Assembly (NCBI GenBank): GCA_027946555.1
Contig: JAPEVC010000097.1
Location: 1 to 64,000 of the forward strand
Source: Gnomoniopsis sp. IMI 355080
Lineage: Eukaryota > Ascomycota > Sordariomycetes > Diaporthales > Gnomoniaceae
Length of the DNA stretch: 64,000 nt
Direction: 5' to 3'
Made by a program: the position numbers and the translations under genes
Notes under the pieces: model-generated
Databases searched by the model: none
The model's input: the letters and a program-made list of their open reading frames with translations, nothing else
Told to the model about the DNA's origin: nothing
Part shown: piece after piece, positions 45,994 to 56,812 of the stretch
How positions within the stretch are numbered: the stretch's first letter is position 1
Layout of the letters: the number at the start of each line of letters is the position of its first letter

Positions 45994-47879
45994 GTCGGTG
46001 ATCAGGGGTCGGGATCAGGTCAGGGAGATGAGGAGAGGTGAGGTGAGGCGGTGGGCTGATGGTCTGAGCTCCCTCGCTTGCTTGTGCGTGCTTGTGCTTG
46101 TCTTGTCTAATAATGCAATACAACAGACATACTAGGTATTGGTACCTCTTTGTCGGTGTCCTGTCTTGTTGTTGTAAGTTGCACTGTGCTCGCAGTGGGA
46201 GGACTTCCCGCTGTGGTAAGGATAAGAGTGCTCAGCCGTCTTTTTGGTTTAATGAGATGCTATAATTATCTATCAGTGATGGGCCAAGTCCGTGTGTTTT
46301 GAAGTGTCTAGATGAGATGCTGAAACCTACCGAGCCAATCTTGAGCAATCCAAGGTACGAGATATTGTGAAAAATCCACCGTCTCTTTTTGTGACTCGTG
46401 CGTCGCTTTGTGCTTGCCTAGGACGGCATGTTGAACGACTTTTTATGCCACCCAGGAGTCCGGAGTCGGAGTATCTCCTCGCAGTCGCGCATCGGCAAGT
46501 CACCGGCGGTGCCCGGGTCTCTGGGCTGTTGCCCTCACTTGATGAGCTGCTCCACCAGCAAAGACCGCTAACTATCCTTCGACTGTGGTTCGTTGACCCG
46601 AGCATACTGTGCATGGGATGCCAGTGAAGCATACCATGGTACCTTTTGAATGAGAACTTGTAGTAGTAGGCGCGCTTCTTATCATCCAACGAGGCTTGCT
46701 GTTCCGCCCTCCCTCCCTTGCTGGCTTGCTTGTCCGTCGTCCGAAACGCGTTCTGCACTTTATCATTTGCCATTCAACACGCAGTGACATACACCGAAAC
46801 CCTCATCCGCCAGACGCCCAGCGTTGTGATCCCCGCTGATTATATTGCAAGAACTGATTCGAACGAGCGATGTGCCCTATTTCAGTGTGCTCATTGATCA
46901 CAATCCATTGAGCACGGTGTATGCTTCTTCGGATTCCTTCTGGCCTAAGCACACGTTCTACCACAATGCTTTAGCCGCACTGGTGGTGACCGTCCCTGAC
47001 TCGCAAACTCCTCGTCCAGGCCTTGGGGTGTTGTTGGTAGGGTCGCGCGCCGTCTTCTGAATCAGGGCAGGACTCGATGGACCTGGTTGATGGCCATACT
47101 GGGTCATGCAGTGTTTACCCTAGGTACCGTAGTATGAGACATGCGCAACGTTGGCAGTCCAAAGAGAACTTGTAGGCTGCGAGTCCAGCCACTGGATTTT
47201 CCAGTGATATCCGCTGCTTAATACGAACTGTCATATGCTGATATAACGGCAAGCTCGACGGATCAAGCCCACAAGACAGGCTCAGCAAATTGAGACCAGC
47301 CAAGCAAATCTGATGAGGGGCTACAGGGCTGGCCGTTATTGGCAGTATGACAAGTGAAATGCAGAGTCACATTACGTATTTGCGGTTAATTCATGGTACG
47401 GTCTGGCGCAGGGCCGCCAATGAAGAATGTTGAGTCGAACTTTGAATGACAGCACTCTGCAGGGGCTGATAAAAGCAACACGTCTTGTAACACATTATAG
47501 CATCCGGGGTCTAGCGACATTATAGAATAGATGGCTTAAGTCATTGCTACCTTAGGTACGTATGTGATGAGTAGTATCACCCAAGTTTCTGTGGCACATT
47601 CTCCTGCTTGGTTTCCGGTTGGAAAATGATATGTGGAGGATGGCGGGGGCGAACCGGGGGGACCGGGGAGAGGCTGGCTAGCCCCTAACCCTGAGGACCA
47701 GCTTGCAATTCATCTGCCATCCTGGGCAGCGAAAGTGCCAAACAACTAAACTTTGGAATAACCAGCAATTCGACTGCGTGGAAGTTGGGAGGCTACCACC
47801 TTTCGAGATGCAACTCATATTTCTCCTACACCTGCTCTGATATGACTTGACCCAAATCTCTGCCGACAACCCAGTCGCC
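45994..47879. other. Divergent intergenic region
   Basis: About 1.9 kb upstream of both the FAD oxidase (-) and the SR140-like gene (+). The 148-codon minus frame at 46327-46773 lacks any recognisable domain and is not called. No RNA gene or repeat is recognised. Confidence 0.5.
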
Positions 47880-50288
47880 ATGTCCTCCAACAAGAAGATC
47901 GCCGAGTTCCCCGACGTCGAAGCCAAGCTCCATAAGCCCACCAAACAATCCGCATTCGAGCGCCAGAAGGCCGAAGCCGAAGCCAAACGCTTGCGAGAAG
48001 CTGCTGAGACCGCCGCTGTCTATGAAGACTTTGTCAAGAGCTTCGATGCCGACGACGACGACGACGAAAATGGCGGGCCCAACGTCTTCGACGGCCGTGG
48101 TAGGGCACCCGGCGGCTTTGCGCCCCGTGGTGGTGGCTTCGCAGGGGGCAGCAAGCGACACTTTGGTGGAGTGGGCGGACTGGGCATGAAGAGTAGTGGG
48201 CCTGGCACGCTGGGCCCGCCGGCTCCGAGCTTTGGAAAGAAGAGAACGTTCGAGGGATTCGCCCCTGGCAGAAGGGACCACTCTGCTGGTGCTGCGGGAC
48301 GATTGGGCTTCGATGACGACGACGATCAGAAACCCCTGGCGAAGGCGTTTGACGCAAGCGATGAGGAGGAGGAGCGTGCTGGGCTCAGCGGCTCGAGGTC
48401 TGAGGATAGGGCTATTGCCAAACCGACACTGCGCCTTGTCAACCTACCACCAGCGACGAGCCCAGCTGTAATCAAGGCCCTTATACCGACTACACTGAGC
48501 GTGGAGGGCGTCAGGATACTGTCACAAGTAGCAAAGGGAACAGATCGAAAGAGCTTTACGGCTATTGTGACACTTGCGCCAGACACGGCGGCATCCGACA
48601 TCGATGCGGCTGTGAGTGCGCTGCAGAACAGGTACCTGGGATTTGGGTATTATCTCTCATTGCACAGGCACTTATCGTCGGCCGCAATGTCTGTGGCTGC
48701 GGAGGCCAGTGCGGTGGGGTCAGCAGCGGCCTCGCACCCCTTTGGCGCCAAACCAGTCGCTACGCCCGGCCCTGGAAATGGACATGGTGGAGCGCATGCT
48801 GTTGGACCTGGGAGATTCGCACCACCATCCTCGTACGGGCCGGCTGGTGCGCCTTTGAGTCGCAATTTGTTTCACGTGCCTATACAACCGCCACGAGACA
48901 TTAAACAGCTGAGAATGATACACAAGGTTGTCGAGTCGGTGCTGGAGCACGGGCCGGAGCTCGAGGCACTGTTGATGTCACGGCCTGATGTGCAGCGGGA
49001 AGAGAAATGGGCATGGCTCTGGGACGCAAGATCACAGGGTGGAATATGGTATCGTTGGCGACTCTGGGAGATCTTGACTGGAGGCGGACAAGGCAAGGGA
49101 AAATACCTGCCGCTTTTCGAGGGCAGCCATGCATGGAAGAAACCCGAGAAGCAACTTCCCTACGAGCACACCACCGGCGTGGACGGTTTTGTGTCCGAAT
49201 CTGAGTACGACTCAGAATTTGACGATGAAGACGATGATGAGCCAAAAATCATTACGGAGGGCAGCAAAGCGGATGAGGAGGTGTTCTTGAACCCGATTGA
49301 GAAAGCAAAGCTGGTCCACCTGCTCTCACGGCTACCCACAACACTTAGCAAGATACGAAAAGGCGATATAGCACGGATTACCTCTTTTGCAATAACGCAC
49401 GCCAATCGAGGCGCCGACGAAATCGTCGACCTCATTGTCTCAAATCTTGAGAATCCGCTAGCATTTTCCTCCGCCAATCCAAGTTACCAAAAGGATGCGC
49501 TGAACCAGTCAGGCGACTCCCGTGATGGATCACCAGCTGGAGCAGAACTCATGAAACCACCAACGTCCGACCCCTCGGTCTCCCAGGACACTAGCGGGGC
49601 CAAACTCGTTGCCCTCTACGTGATCAGCGACATCCTCTCTTCTTCGTCAACGAGCGGTATAAGACATGCATGGCGATACCGACAACTACTGGAGGCAAGC
49701 CTGAAAAATAAGCATGTCTTTGAGGGACTAGGTCTCATGCCAGAGAAATTGAACTGGGGCCGTCTGCGAGCCGAGAAGTGGAAGCGCAGTGTAGGACTCG
49801 TGCTCAGTCTTTGGGATGGGTGGTCTGTATTTCCCATGGATTCGCAGGAGCTGTTCGTTAAGAGCTTTGAGAACCCTCCCTCTACCAAGAAAGACGAGAA
49901 GGGAACCGGAGATGAGGAAAAGGCGAAGGGAAAATGGAAGACGGTGGAGGCAGCTGCAGCTGTGTCAGAGGCGGTTGGTGGACCTGAGGCATTAGAAGAC
50001 AACGCAGAATCGGATGGCAGCTTCGATGAGTACACTGACGACGAGGAGCTGGACAACGAGCTGCTTGCGCACTATCACATCGATGGCGAGTCGCTTTTGG
50101 ATATTGATATCGTGGGCCTTGCCATCGAAAGTCAAGCGGATGCAACCATGGAAGACACAGCTGGACCAGATCCGAATAATACCCACATCAAGTCCAGTAC
50201 GCCGTTGACGGGTGCAGCACCCAAACGCAAGGGTCGGATGACGGCGGCAGATATGTTCGCGGACTCAGATTCTGGCGACGAAAAGTAG
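47880..50288 (+). CDS. SR140/U2SURP-like U2 snRNP-associated splicing factor
   Basis: A single exon of 802 residues from the first ATG (47880). Order of parts: a basic coiled-coil-like N-terminus (KQSAFERQKAEAEAKRLREA), a Gly/Arg-rich patch with acidic runs (DDDDDE), an RRM-type domain at about 182-263 (PTLRLVNLPPAT..FTAIVTLAP), a SURP module at about 343-400 (LRMIHKVVESVLEHGPELEALLM..WYRWRLWEIL), a CTD-interaction-like (CID) helical domain at about 475-680, and an acidic tail ending MFADSDSGDEK. RRM, SURP and CID in this order is the architecture of SR140/U2SURP, which binds the U2 snRNP and links it to RNA polymerase II. It acts in the nucleus. The metazoan RS domain is reduced here. Codon use and lack of introns resemble neighbouring core genes. 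Confidence 0.9.
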   Translation: MSSNKKIAEFPDVEAKLHKPTKQSAFERQKAEAEAKRLREAAETAAVYEDFVKSFDADDDDDENGGPNVFDGRGRAPGGFAPRGGGFAGGSKRHFGGVGGLGMKSSGPGTLGPPAPSFGKKRTFEGFAPGRRDHSAGAAGRLGFDDDDDQKPLAKAFDASDEEEERAGLSGSRSEDRAIAKPTLRLVNLPPATSPAVIKALIPTTLSVEGVRILSQVAKGTDRKSFTAIVTLAPDTAASDIDAAVSALQNRYLGFGYYLSLHRHLSSAAMSVAAEASAVGSAAASHPFGAKPVATPGPGNGHGGAHAVGPGRFAPPSSYGPAGAPLSRNLFHVPIQPPRDIKQLRMIHKVVESVLEHGPELEALLMSRPDVQREEKWAWLWDARSQGGIWYRWRLWEILTGGGQGKGKYLPLFEGSHAWKKPEKQLPYEHTTGVDGFVSESEYDSEFDDEDDDEPKIITEGSKADEEVFLNPIEKAKLVHLLSRLPTTLSKIRKGDIARITSFAITHANRGADEIVDLIVSNLENPLAFSSANPSYQKDALNQSGDSRDGSPAGAELMKPPTSDPSVSQDTSGAKLVALYVISDILSSSSTSGIRHAWRYRQLLEASLKNKHVFEGLGLMPEKLNWGRLRAEKWKRSVGLVLSLWDGWSVFPMDSQELFVKSFENPPSTKKDEKGTGDEEKAKGKWKTVEAAAAVSEAVGGPEALEDNAESDGSFDEYTDDEELDNELLAHYHIDGESLLDIDIVGLAIESQADATMEDTAGPDPNNTHIKSSTPLTGAAPKRKGRMTAADMFADSDSGDEK

Positions 50289-51546
50289 TGGGTTTCTGAA
50301 GACCGAGATCCGTCACGAGTTTATATCGCCAGGGTATCCAGTACCAATGGTAGCAATTCAGTCTGCCGAGAACCGGGCGGGACACCGCAATTGGAGGTGA
50401 CGCCCATTTGACGTGGTAGTGGATGGTTGCATAGCTGTACTGGACTGACGACAAGCGTACTATCAATGGAGAAACGTGCTCTGACTCGAGCATGAAGTTG
50501 CTGGCAGCGCCTGCGTGACCTGTTGGGCAGCTTTGCGTTTTCCTACTCTGCCAGACTTTACGCAGGATGGCTTATTAACAGGCGGTCGTCCAAAGTCGCA
50601 GATCGTTACCACATCTGCAACAATCCCAGGAGCCCGGAAACCTGCAAATAAAGTAATTCCATCTCATCATCTTGTTCCGAAGGCTGAAAGAACTGATAAA
50701 AGAACCCGGTGGAGCGGGTCGCCCTGGGTGTTTCCTCTGTGTCGGTTCTCGCATCCAAATTCCCGGCGAAAAGCTTATTTCTACCGCACTACTTGCGACT
50801 TTTATGTACCAACAGCACCCTTTCCCCACTCAGATCCGCGCTACGTCAAAGCATTGAACCCTGCTTGCTCTACTAGCGACTCGACCCTGAAACTGTTAGT
50901 TCAGAGGAGGCGTGGACCGGCGGGCGACGCCAAACCTACCTAAGCTCAAGGTACTGTACTGTCCCCGAGGAAGGCTGTTTCCGACTATGGTTTTCACCGC
51001 CGACATCTTTCTTACTCTTCGTAAATTCCCTTCAACTCTGGTCTGCACAAAGAACGTTGCAATTTTGACTTTGACAGGTCTATTTTTACTGCTATCTCAT
51101 GCGCTCAGTGCGACAGCGCGCGCCCCATTGGCTTCCTATCTAGGTACAAAAAGGACATTGACGGCAAGGTGAAAAGTGGGACCCCCTTGGATCGAAGACC
51201 AGGCGAAACTTCAAACACCTCAGATCTGGGCACAACGTCGCCCCACGCACGCACACACGCAACTTGACTCCACACCCTTCATCCGCACTTCGTGTTCCTC
51301 TCGTCACGACATTGCGCACATATCTCCAGAGTTCAAAACAAGACAGAACCATAGATCTACCTAACCTGCTCACATCGCCGAGACTTTCATCACCGCACGA
51401 CCAAACACTCTGTCTGACTGCGCAGATTTGCATCCCGGTCGGGGTCTATACTGTCGATCTACGGCACCGGCTGCGAGCTTGCTTATTCCCTCGTTCCGAT
51501 TGAGCCGAGCCGGCAAGGCTCGACTCGACGCCGACGCTCCGACAAG
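50289..51546. other. Intergenic region and promoter of the copper-fist gene
   Basis: About 1.25 kb. Part of it is C/T- and A/C-rich leader-like DNA (51180-51540). A 142-codon frame at 50515-50943 has no domain. No metal-response element was verified. Confidence 0.5.
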
Positions 51547-53159
51547 ATGGCGATCTGGGTTGGCAAGCAGAAGATGTCTTGGTGAGTATCCTTCTCAATT
51601 CTATCAACTCAAGTCAAAGGCAATTGTGCGCCTGCCTCCCTGATGTGTGGAGGCTTGCCCGCGTTCTCCTCTGCATTTCAATTGATCATGTGCTCTCATG
51701 TCATTCCGGCGCGAGCCGCATGCTCTTATCGCCGTTACACAAGCCCGACAAGGCCAGGCCGTTTCCGTGCATCAATAGTGTTTTCCGCACTTCTCGCGGA
51801 CAGGAATGCCGCCTTGATCAGCTTTCGGCTGCTTGCATTTTCACACACCCGTGTCTTGGACGCCTCTGTGCTGTCTCACTTACCCCTGCCACTCTGTGAG
51901 CCTCATGTACAGCTTCGCTGACGCGCGTTCACAGTCGATCCTGTATCAAAGGACATCGCTCATCCACATGCAACCACATTGGGGGGCCCTTATGGGCAGT
52001 ACGACCCGCAGGAAGGCCGAATAAGGCCTGCATTCACGGACCGGGCGATTTGTGCTTGTGTGCTCACTACTTCCCTCTCACCTGGCTCAAGGCTGCTGTG
52101 CCAAGGCGACAAAAGTGCTCGTGTCAAGGGTCTGGCAGCGGGCGGACGAAATGCCAGTGCGGTGGAGGCAACGCAGCCGCAGCATCAACGCCTGAGGATG
52201 AGACTCAGCCCATCTTCTATCAGGACCTCGTAGCGCGGGGCTTGCAGGTCACGACTGAGCCCGTCGATCTAGACGGGCTGGCTGCAGCAACGCCAGGCTC
52301 TTGCTGCTCAGGGCCTGCTGCGGCTCCTGCACCAGCAGTACCCTCATCGATGGCAGCATCATGTTGCTCCGGAGGATCGAACCAGTCTGCACCCATACCA
52401 CCAGTCCCTGTGGCAGCGACAACGCCAACAGCAAAGTCATCGTGCTGTGGCGGAGGCGGCAAGTCTGAAAGCGTCACACCTAGCAACGGCCACATTAAGA
52501 GCGAATCCTTGAGTTCGGCACCTTTCACCCCAATCCCGCAATTTCAACCACTACCCGACTTCCCCGTCATGAAATTCCCCTCCAACGGCGCCGCCGCCGA
52601 TCACACCTGTAATTGCGGTCCAACGTGTAATTGCGTGCTCTGCATCGACCACCCGTACAACAATGCCACAATGAATCACATCGCCGCCGAATTCGGTCAG
52701 ATGATGTCTAGCGGCGCGCAGCAGTTCTCGCCCGGTAGTGCCAGCGGCCGCAACGGCAGCAGGCCGGATCTCTCGTGGCAAGGTTGGAACGGCATGATGC
52801 CGCCAGGGTTCAACGATGCGAGCTTCATGAGCGGTCAGCCGCAGCAGAGCCATTCGCCGCCACAGCAGGCGAGTGATATGGACATCATTCTGAATCCGGC
52901 GGACTTCCAAATGCTCAATTTTGCATGGCCCCCGCCAGACGAGGACGCCACGGCGGCACCGCCCCCGCAGTTCGAGGATGCCGGCCAGGGAATGGACTTG
53001 AATATGATGGATCTGAATGGTTTCTGTGGTGGCGCGCCCGAAGGGTGTCCGTGTGGCGACGAGTGTGCGTGTATTGGGTGCCAGATACATAAGCCTACCA
53101 ATGGGCATGAGATTGTGAATGGGCACGGAAACGGGGTGGTTCCGCCAAGCTGGGGTTGA
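51547..53159 (+). CDS. Copper-fist transcription factor with two Mac1/Cuf1-type Cys motifs
   Basis: Two exons, 51547-51581 and 51935-53159, give 419 residues. A 353-nt intron (GTGAGT..TTCACAG) splits the first zinc-ligand codon. Once joined, residues 12-26 read CRSCIKGHRSSTCNH, the zinc module of the copper fist, followed by VRPAGRP (34-40), the minor-groove R/KGRP element, then KAC-H-CLC and QKCSC/KCQC copper-cluster cysteines. Downstream are CCSG-type pairs and two copies of CxCx3CxCx2Cx2H, at 237-251 (CNCGPTCNCVLCIDH) and 383-397 (CPCGDECACIGCQIH). Mac1 and Cuf1 sense copper through this type of motif. The protein therefore probably binds DNA and switches copper- or iron-related genes according to copper status, in the nucleus. 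Between the motifs lie Ser/Pro/Gln-rich stretches typical of activation regions. The activator-versus-repressor role is not deducible. Confidence 0.9.
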
Positions 53160-54053
53160 GATCCATGAGCGTATTGAGCGGAACATCATTGCAACGGACC
53201 AGTCTCGGTGAGCTACGAGGATGAGTGTATATATGGAAGTTTGATCACGCTTACGGCTCATTATTGGGAGGGAGGGCACGAGTTTGGGAGTGTGGGTGGA
53301 TTTGCACGTCTTATTGATGATACCCTGGGCCGGCTTTCTGCGAAATAAACATCACGCAAGCACGCGCGCATGCGAAAACATGGTGAGAGTACATGGGAGG
53401 AGACCCTTTTTTAAAAAAAAAAAAACATATACAGCTACTTGCGAGACATGTGCTTTTCATTGTGTATATATAGCAGTGGACGGGCTGTCTGAATTGAGCA
53501 TTTGCAGATTGCACCACAACGAATCACCGAAGGATATCTGTCAACATCAGGAGAGCGAAATATGAGTCTACAGCATCTGACATCAAGTCCGTCCTTCGAG
53601 CAACACATACGTACTGTATGAAGCTCTCTCCCCACGCTCGTGTAGATGCAAACAGGCGCGGGATTTGTCGAAGACATCCGTCGGGTAGATCGCCGCTACG
53701 GATCGTTGAAGTCAATGGGACCTCACCTACAGTTTGCAGGGTTTACTAGGTGCTTAGGGACTTGCACATAGCCGACAGGGGGATTTAGCGTAAATCTAGG
53801 TTCACAGCTCCACTGGCAGGGGTGTGCTGTACTAGCGCCCTCGTCTCTGCGCCCTAGTGAGTTCTGGAGCCTCTCCCAGCGCCCCCCATTCAAACATTCG
53901 TCAAACCAAGATTGTTTTGCGACGGAGCTTTATTCCCAGCACACAGCCAACGGGATAGCATAACCAGCTCGGTCAATTATCCAAATCGAGGAGCTCGTGG
54001 GCGCCCCACGTTTGACGTTGCCCTTTGAAAGGAAGCCGAGGGCGAGGAACACG
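53160..54053. other. Intergenic region
   Basis: 3' region of the copper-fist gene and promoter of the next gene, both plus strand. It contains a T-run followed by a run of about 12 A (53407-53425). No gene is seen. Confidence 0.6.
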
Positions 54054-55268
54054 ATGAGAAGATACGGACACGAGAGGCATAGTGGCCCCGACAGCTACGA
54101 GGACAGCAACAGGGCAGCACGCAGATCACCTTCACCCGCGCACAAGCGGAGGGCCATCGCGGCAGACTACTTTGATGAGGACGACAACAATCAGTACCGC
54201 CATGACACCCACGTCTCCCACCATCATAGACACCGTCGCCACCGAGATGTAGAAGGTGAAGACGGCCCCCGCGAGCACAAACGCCGCAAACACCACCACC
54301 ACCACCACCACCACTCCTCGAGGCGCCACGAAGAGCACGTCTCTCCAGCTCCCGCCGATCTTCCTTTCAAGGCGCGCCCGCTGTCTTACAAGCACGACCT
54401 CGACGCTTTCGAGCCGTTGTTTGCGAATTACCTAGACATACAGAAGGGAAAAGATTTCTACAGTCTCGATGGTTATGAGCAGAAAGGTCGGTGGAAGAGT
54501 TTCGTGAACAAGTGGAATAGTGGGCAGCTGGCTGAAGGATGGTACGACCCGGAGATGTTCGAGCGCATCGCGAAGGAGGCGCCGGAAAGGCCTGATGCTC
54601 GGCCGGAGCACGAGCCGGTCGTCAAGAACGCGCGCAGGCAACTGGAGGTTGAGAGCGACGACGATGTGCAAGAAACACTCCCTCGAGACCCGGAGCGCAG
54701 TAACAATGAGGAAGACGAAGGCGATGGCGATGTCGATGACGACGACGACTACGGGCCCCCTCCACCACCTGGTACAAGCACCGCACGCTCTACCTCGCGG
54801 AAAGGCCCCGGCATCCCTTCGCTGAACGACCTCTCCCTGCAACGCGAAGCCGCCTCCGAAGCTCGCGAAGTCGAAAAGGCCGACTTGCGCCTCGCGCGCA
54901 AAGCCGACCGCGTGCAGCAAAAAGAGGCACTGGACGAGTTGGTGCCGCGCGCGGAGCCGGGGACACGCGAGCGCAAGCTGGAGAAGAAGGCGGCGGTGAA
55001 CGAAAAGATGCGGTCGTTTCGGGAAAAGGGGGACGCGGCGGTGGAGGAGGTGGATGACGGCGAGTTGATGGGCGGCGGAGACGGGGTGGCTGATTTCAAG
55101 AGGGCGGTTGCGAACCAGCAGCGCAAGAAGACGGAGCGGGAATTGCGGCGGGAGGAAGAGGCGCGGGCGAGGTGGGAGGAGAGGGAGGAGAAATTGAAGG
55201 AGTGGAGGGCGAGGGAGGAGGAGAAGATGAGGGGATTGAAGGAGCTGGCCAAGGCGAGGTTTGGGTGA
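54054..55268 (+). CDS. Conserved basic/acidic nuclear protein with coiled-coil C-terminus
   Basis: A single exon of 404 residues from the first ATG (54054). The N-terminus is Arg/His/Ser-rich with a run of eight His (encoded by eight CAC codons) inside a basic KRRK region that looks like a nuclear localisation signal. A conserved core follows: YKHDLDAFEPLFANYLDIQKG..GYEQKGRWKSFVNKWNSGQLAEGWYDPEMF. I recognise this core from fungal proteins often labelled HEL117-like and from plant style cell-cycle inhibitor-like proteins, but I see no helicase motif, so that label should not be read as an activity. An acidic stretch (DDDDD) and proline run come next. The last 150 residues are charged heptad-like helix (RKKTERELRREEEARARW), probably coiled coil. 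The function is unknown, possibly RNA-related. Confidence 0.8.
   Translation: MRRYGHERHSGPDSYEDSNRAARRSPSPAHKRRAIAADYFDEDDNNQYRHDTHVSHHHRHRRHRDVEGEDGPREHKRRKHHHHHHHHSSRRHEEHVSPAPADLPFKARPLSYKHDLDAFEPLFANYLDIQKGKDFYSLDGYEQKGRWKSFVNKWNSGQLAEGWYDPEMFERIAKEAPERPDARPEHEPVVKNARRQLEVESDDDVQETLPRDPERSNNEEDEGDGDVDDDDDYGPPPPPGTSTARSTSRKGPGIPSLNDLSLQREAASEAREVEKADLRLARKADRVQQKEALDELVPRAEPGTRERKLEKKAAVNEKMRSFREKGDAAVEEVDDGELMGGGDGVADFKRAVANQQRKKTERELRREEEARARWEEREEKLKEWRAREEEKMRGLKELAKARFG
54291..54314 (+). repeat. CAC trinucleotide repeat encoding octahistidine
   Basis: Eight uninterrupted CAC codons within the preceding gene. Pure trinucleotide runs like this expand and contract between strains. Confidence 0.95.
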
Positions 55269-55966
55269 GCGTGTACCCGCCCTCCTTGGGACAGCCAGTG
55301 TTGATCTAGCGCGATTGGATTGTAGATTTGATACACCTGAGGTCAGCAGGGAGTTTATGGTTGAAATCTAAATTTGTACGTATCTCCACGGAAATGAAAG
55401 CGTGTTCCTTATTCCTGGCTCGGGCATTGGGTTATAGGAAGCACGCACAGATCTGTTGCATGTTGCACGTGGCATGGCGCATTGGCTCTTCGTAAATCTA
55501 CCCAGGTATGCAGCAGAGTGATATCCAGCTATGAATAATTCGATCTCAACAACGTAGCAGATTTAGGAGGTAGGTTGGTCTAAACCTTCAGGCCGATGTA
55601 GTGCGTTGAGTCGGGGACCGTCACTTTCCCAGGTTCATGTCAGGAAGCGGCTGTGGTGGACAGGTCCAGAAAATTTGGCAGCGCAAAAAAGTCTCCATGC
55701 GACTTCACTTGAGAACCTTGCATTCTTGGAACCTCAACACTACATCGCCTACTAAAAGACTGACCAATTGAAAATCATTGTTACTCATTCCCATAATTAA
55801 GCAAGTTCGCTTTTTTTTTTAAAAAAAAAACATTTCGGTACTCTTCAACGCAAGGCCTGAGGGGCCATACTGTATCGAAGGAGTCTATCTCAAACTAACC
55901 ACACTCAGCATCTACCACCACGAGACTCATCCCATCTTCCCCGGTCCCCCCAACACACAGTAGAAC
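55269..55966. other. Intergenic region
   Basis: Short region between two plus-strand genes, with a T-run followed by an A-run near 55811-55830. No gene seen. Confidence 0.6.
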
Positions 55967-56812
55967 ATGTCCTCCCGCGGCTCCTCTCCCGTAGAGGACC
56001 ACGGCAACATGTTCGCCGAGCCAGAAGACTACTACCCACCCACACCACCTCCCACCACACAGGAGTACACCACCCATGACGGCAAAACCATCACACTGCA
56101 TCTTGTCGGCTTCTCACCCACGGAGGCGCACCATCTATGGAACGGCGCAAGGGTCATCTCGGACTACTTCGAGACCAACCCAGACGTGGTGCGCGGCAAG
56201 ACCGTCCTGGAGTTGGGCGCTGGGGCGGGCTTGCCGAGCATTGTGGCGGCGGTCCTGGGCGCAAAGAAGGTCGTGATGACGGACTACCCTGACAACGACA
56301 TCGTGGAAGTCATGTGGAAGAACGTGGACGGGTGTGATCTCCTACTTCCACGGCAGCCCAGCGGCGATGCAGAGCCCGAGGGACAAAGCGGCCAACGCAA
56401 CCTCATCGCAAAGGGTTATATCTGGGGTTACTCGGCGGCGCCCCTCCTGGCGGAGCTCCCTGAGGGTCACGCAAAATTCGACATTCTCATTCTAGCCGAC
56501 CTGCTGTTTCGACACACAGAGCACGGCCACCTGCTCGACACGATCCGCGACACGCTGGGGAGGACGCCCGAAAGCAAGGCATTTGTCTTTTTCACGAGCT
56601 ATCGGCCGTGGTTGCGGCACAAGGACCTTGCGTTCTTTGATTTGGCGAGGGAGCGGGGGTTCGTGGTCGACAAGGTGCTCGAAAGGGTGATGGAGCGGCC
56701 GATGTTTGAGGATGATCCGGGCGATGAGGAGGTGAGGAAGACGTGCACTGGGTGGGAGGTAAGGTGGCCGCAGGAGGAATGCGCGGAGGAATCGGGGGTG
56801 AAGGCTGGTTGA
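55967..56812 (+). CDS. EFM7: EEF1A N-terminal and lysine methyltransferase Efm7
   Basis: A single exon of 281 residues, the usual size of the family. It is a seven-beta-strand SAM-dependent methyltransferase: motif I VLELGAGAGLPSIVAA (ELGAGAG at 82-88), post-motif DILILADLLFRHTEHGHLL, the N-terminal recognition region AHHLWNGARVISDYFE, and the FFTSYRPWL segment common to the protein-lysine methyltransferase family of Efm7/Nnt1. In yeast Efm7 methylates the N-terminal Gly and Lys3 of translation elongation factor eEF1A in the cytosol. The N-terminal 25 residues are Pro/Glu-rich and variable. The symbol rests on recognition of the conserved blocks. Confidence 0.9.
   Translation: MSSRGSSPVEDHGNMFAEPEDYYPPTPPPTTQEYTTHDGKTITLHLVGFSPTEAHHLWNGARVISDYFETNPDVVRGKTVLELGAGAGLPSIVAAVLGAKKVVMTDYPDNDIVEVMWKNVDGCDLLLPRQPSGDAEPEGQSGQRNLIAKGYIWGYSAAPLLAELPEGHAKFDILILADLLFRHTEHGHLLDTIRDTLGRTPESKAFVFFTSYRPWLRHKDLAFFDLARERGFVVDKVLERVMERPMFEDDPGDEEVRKTCTGWEVRWPQEECAEESGVKAG

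Noticed and set aside
52551..53279. 242-codon antisense frame over the copper-fist gene
   Set aside because: Shadow frame, His/Arg-rich; the sense strand encodes the conserved Cys motifs.
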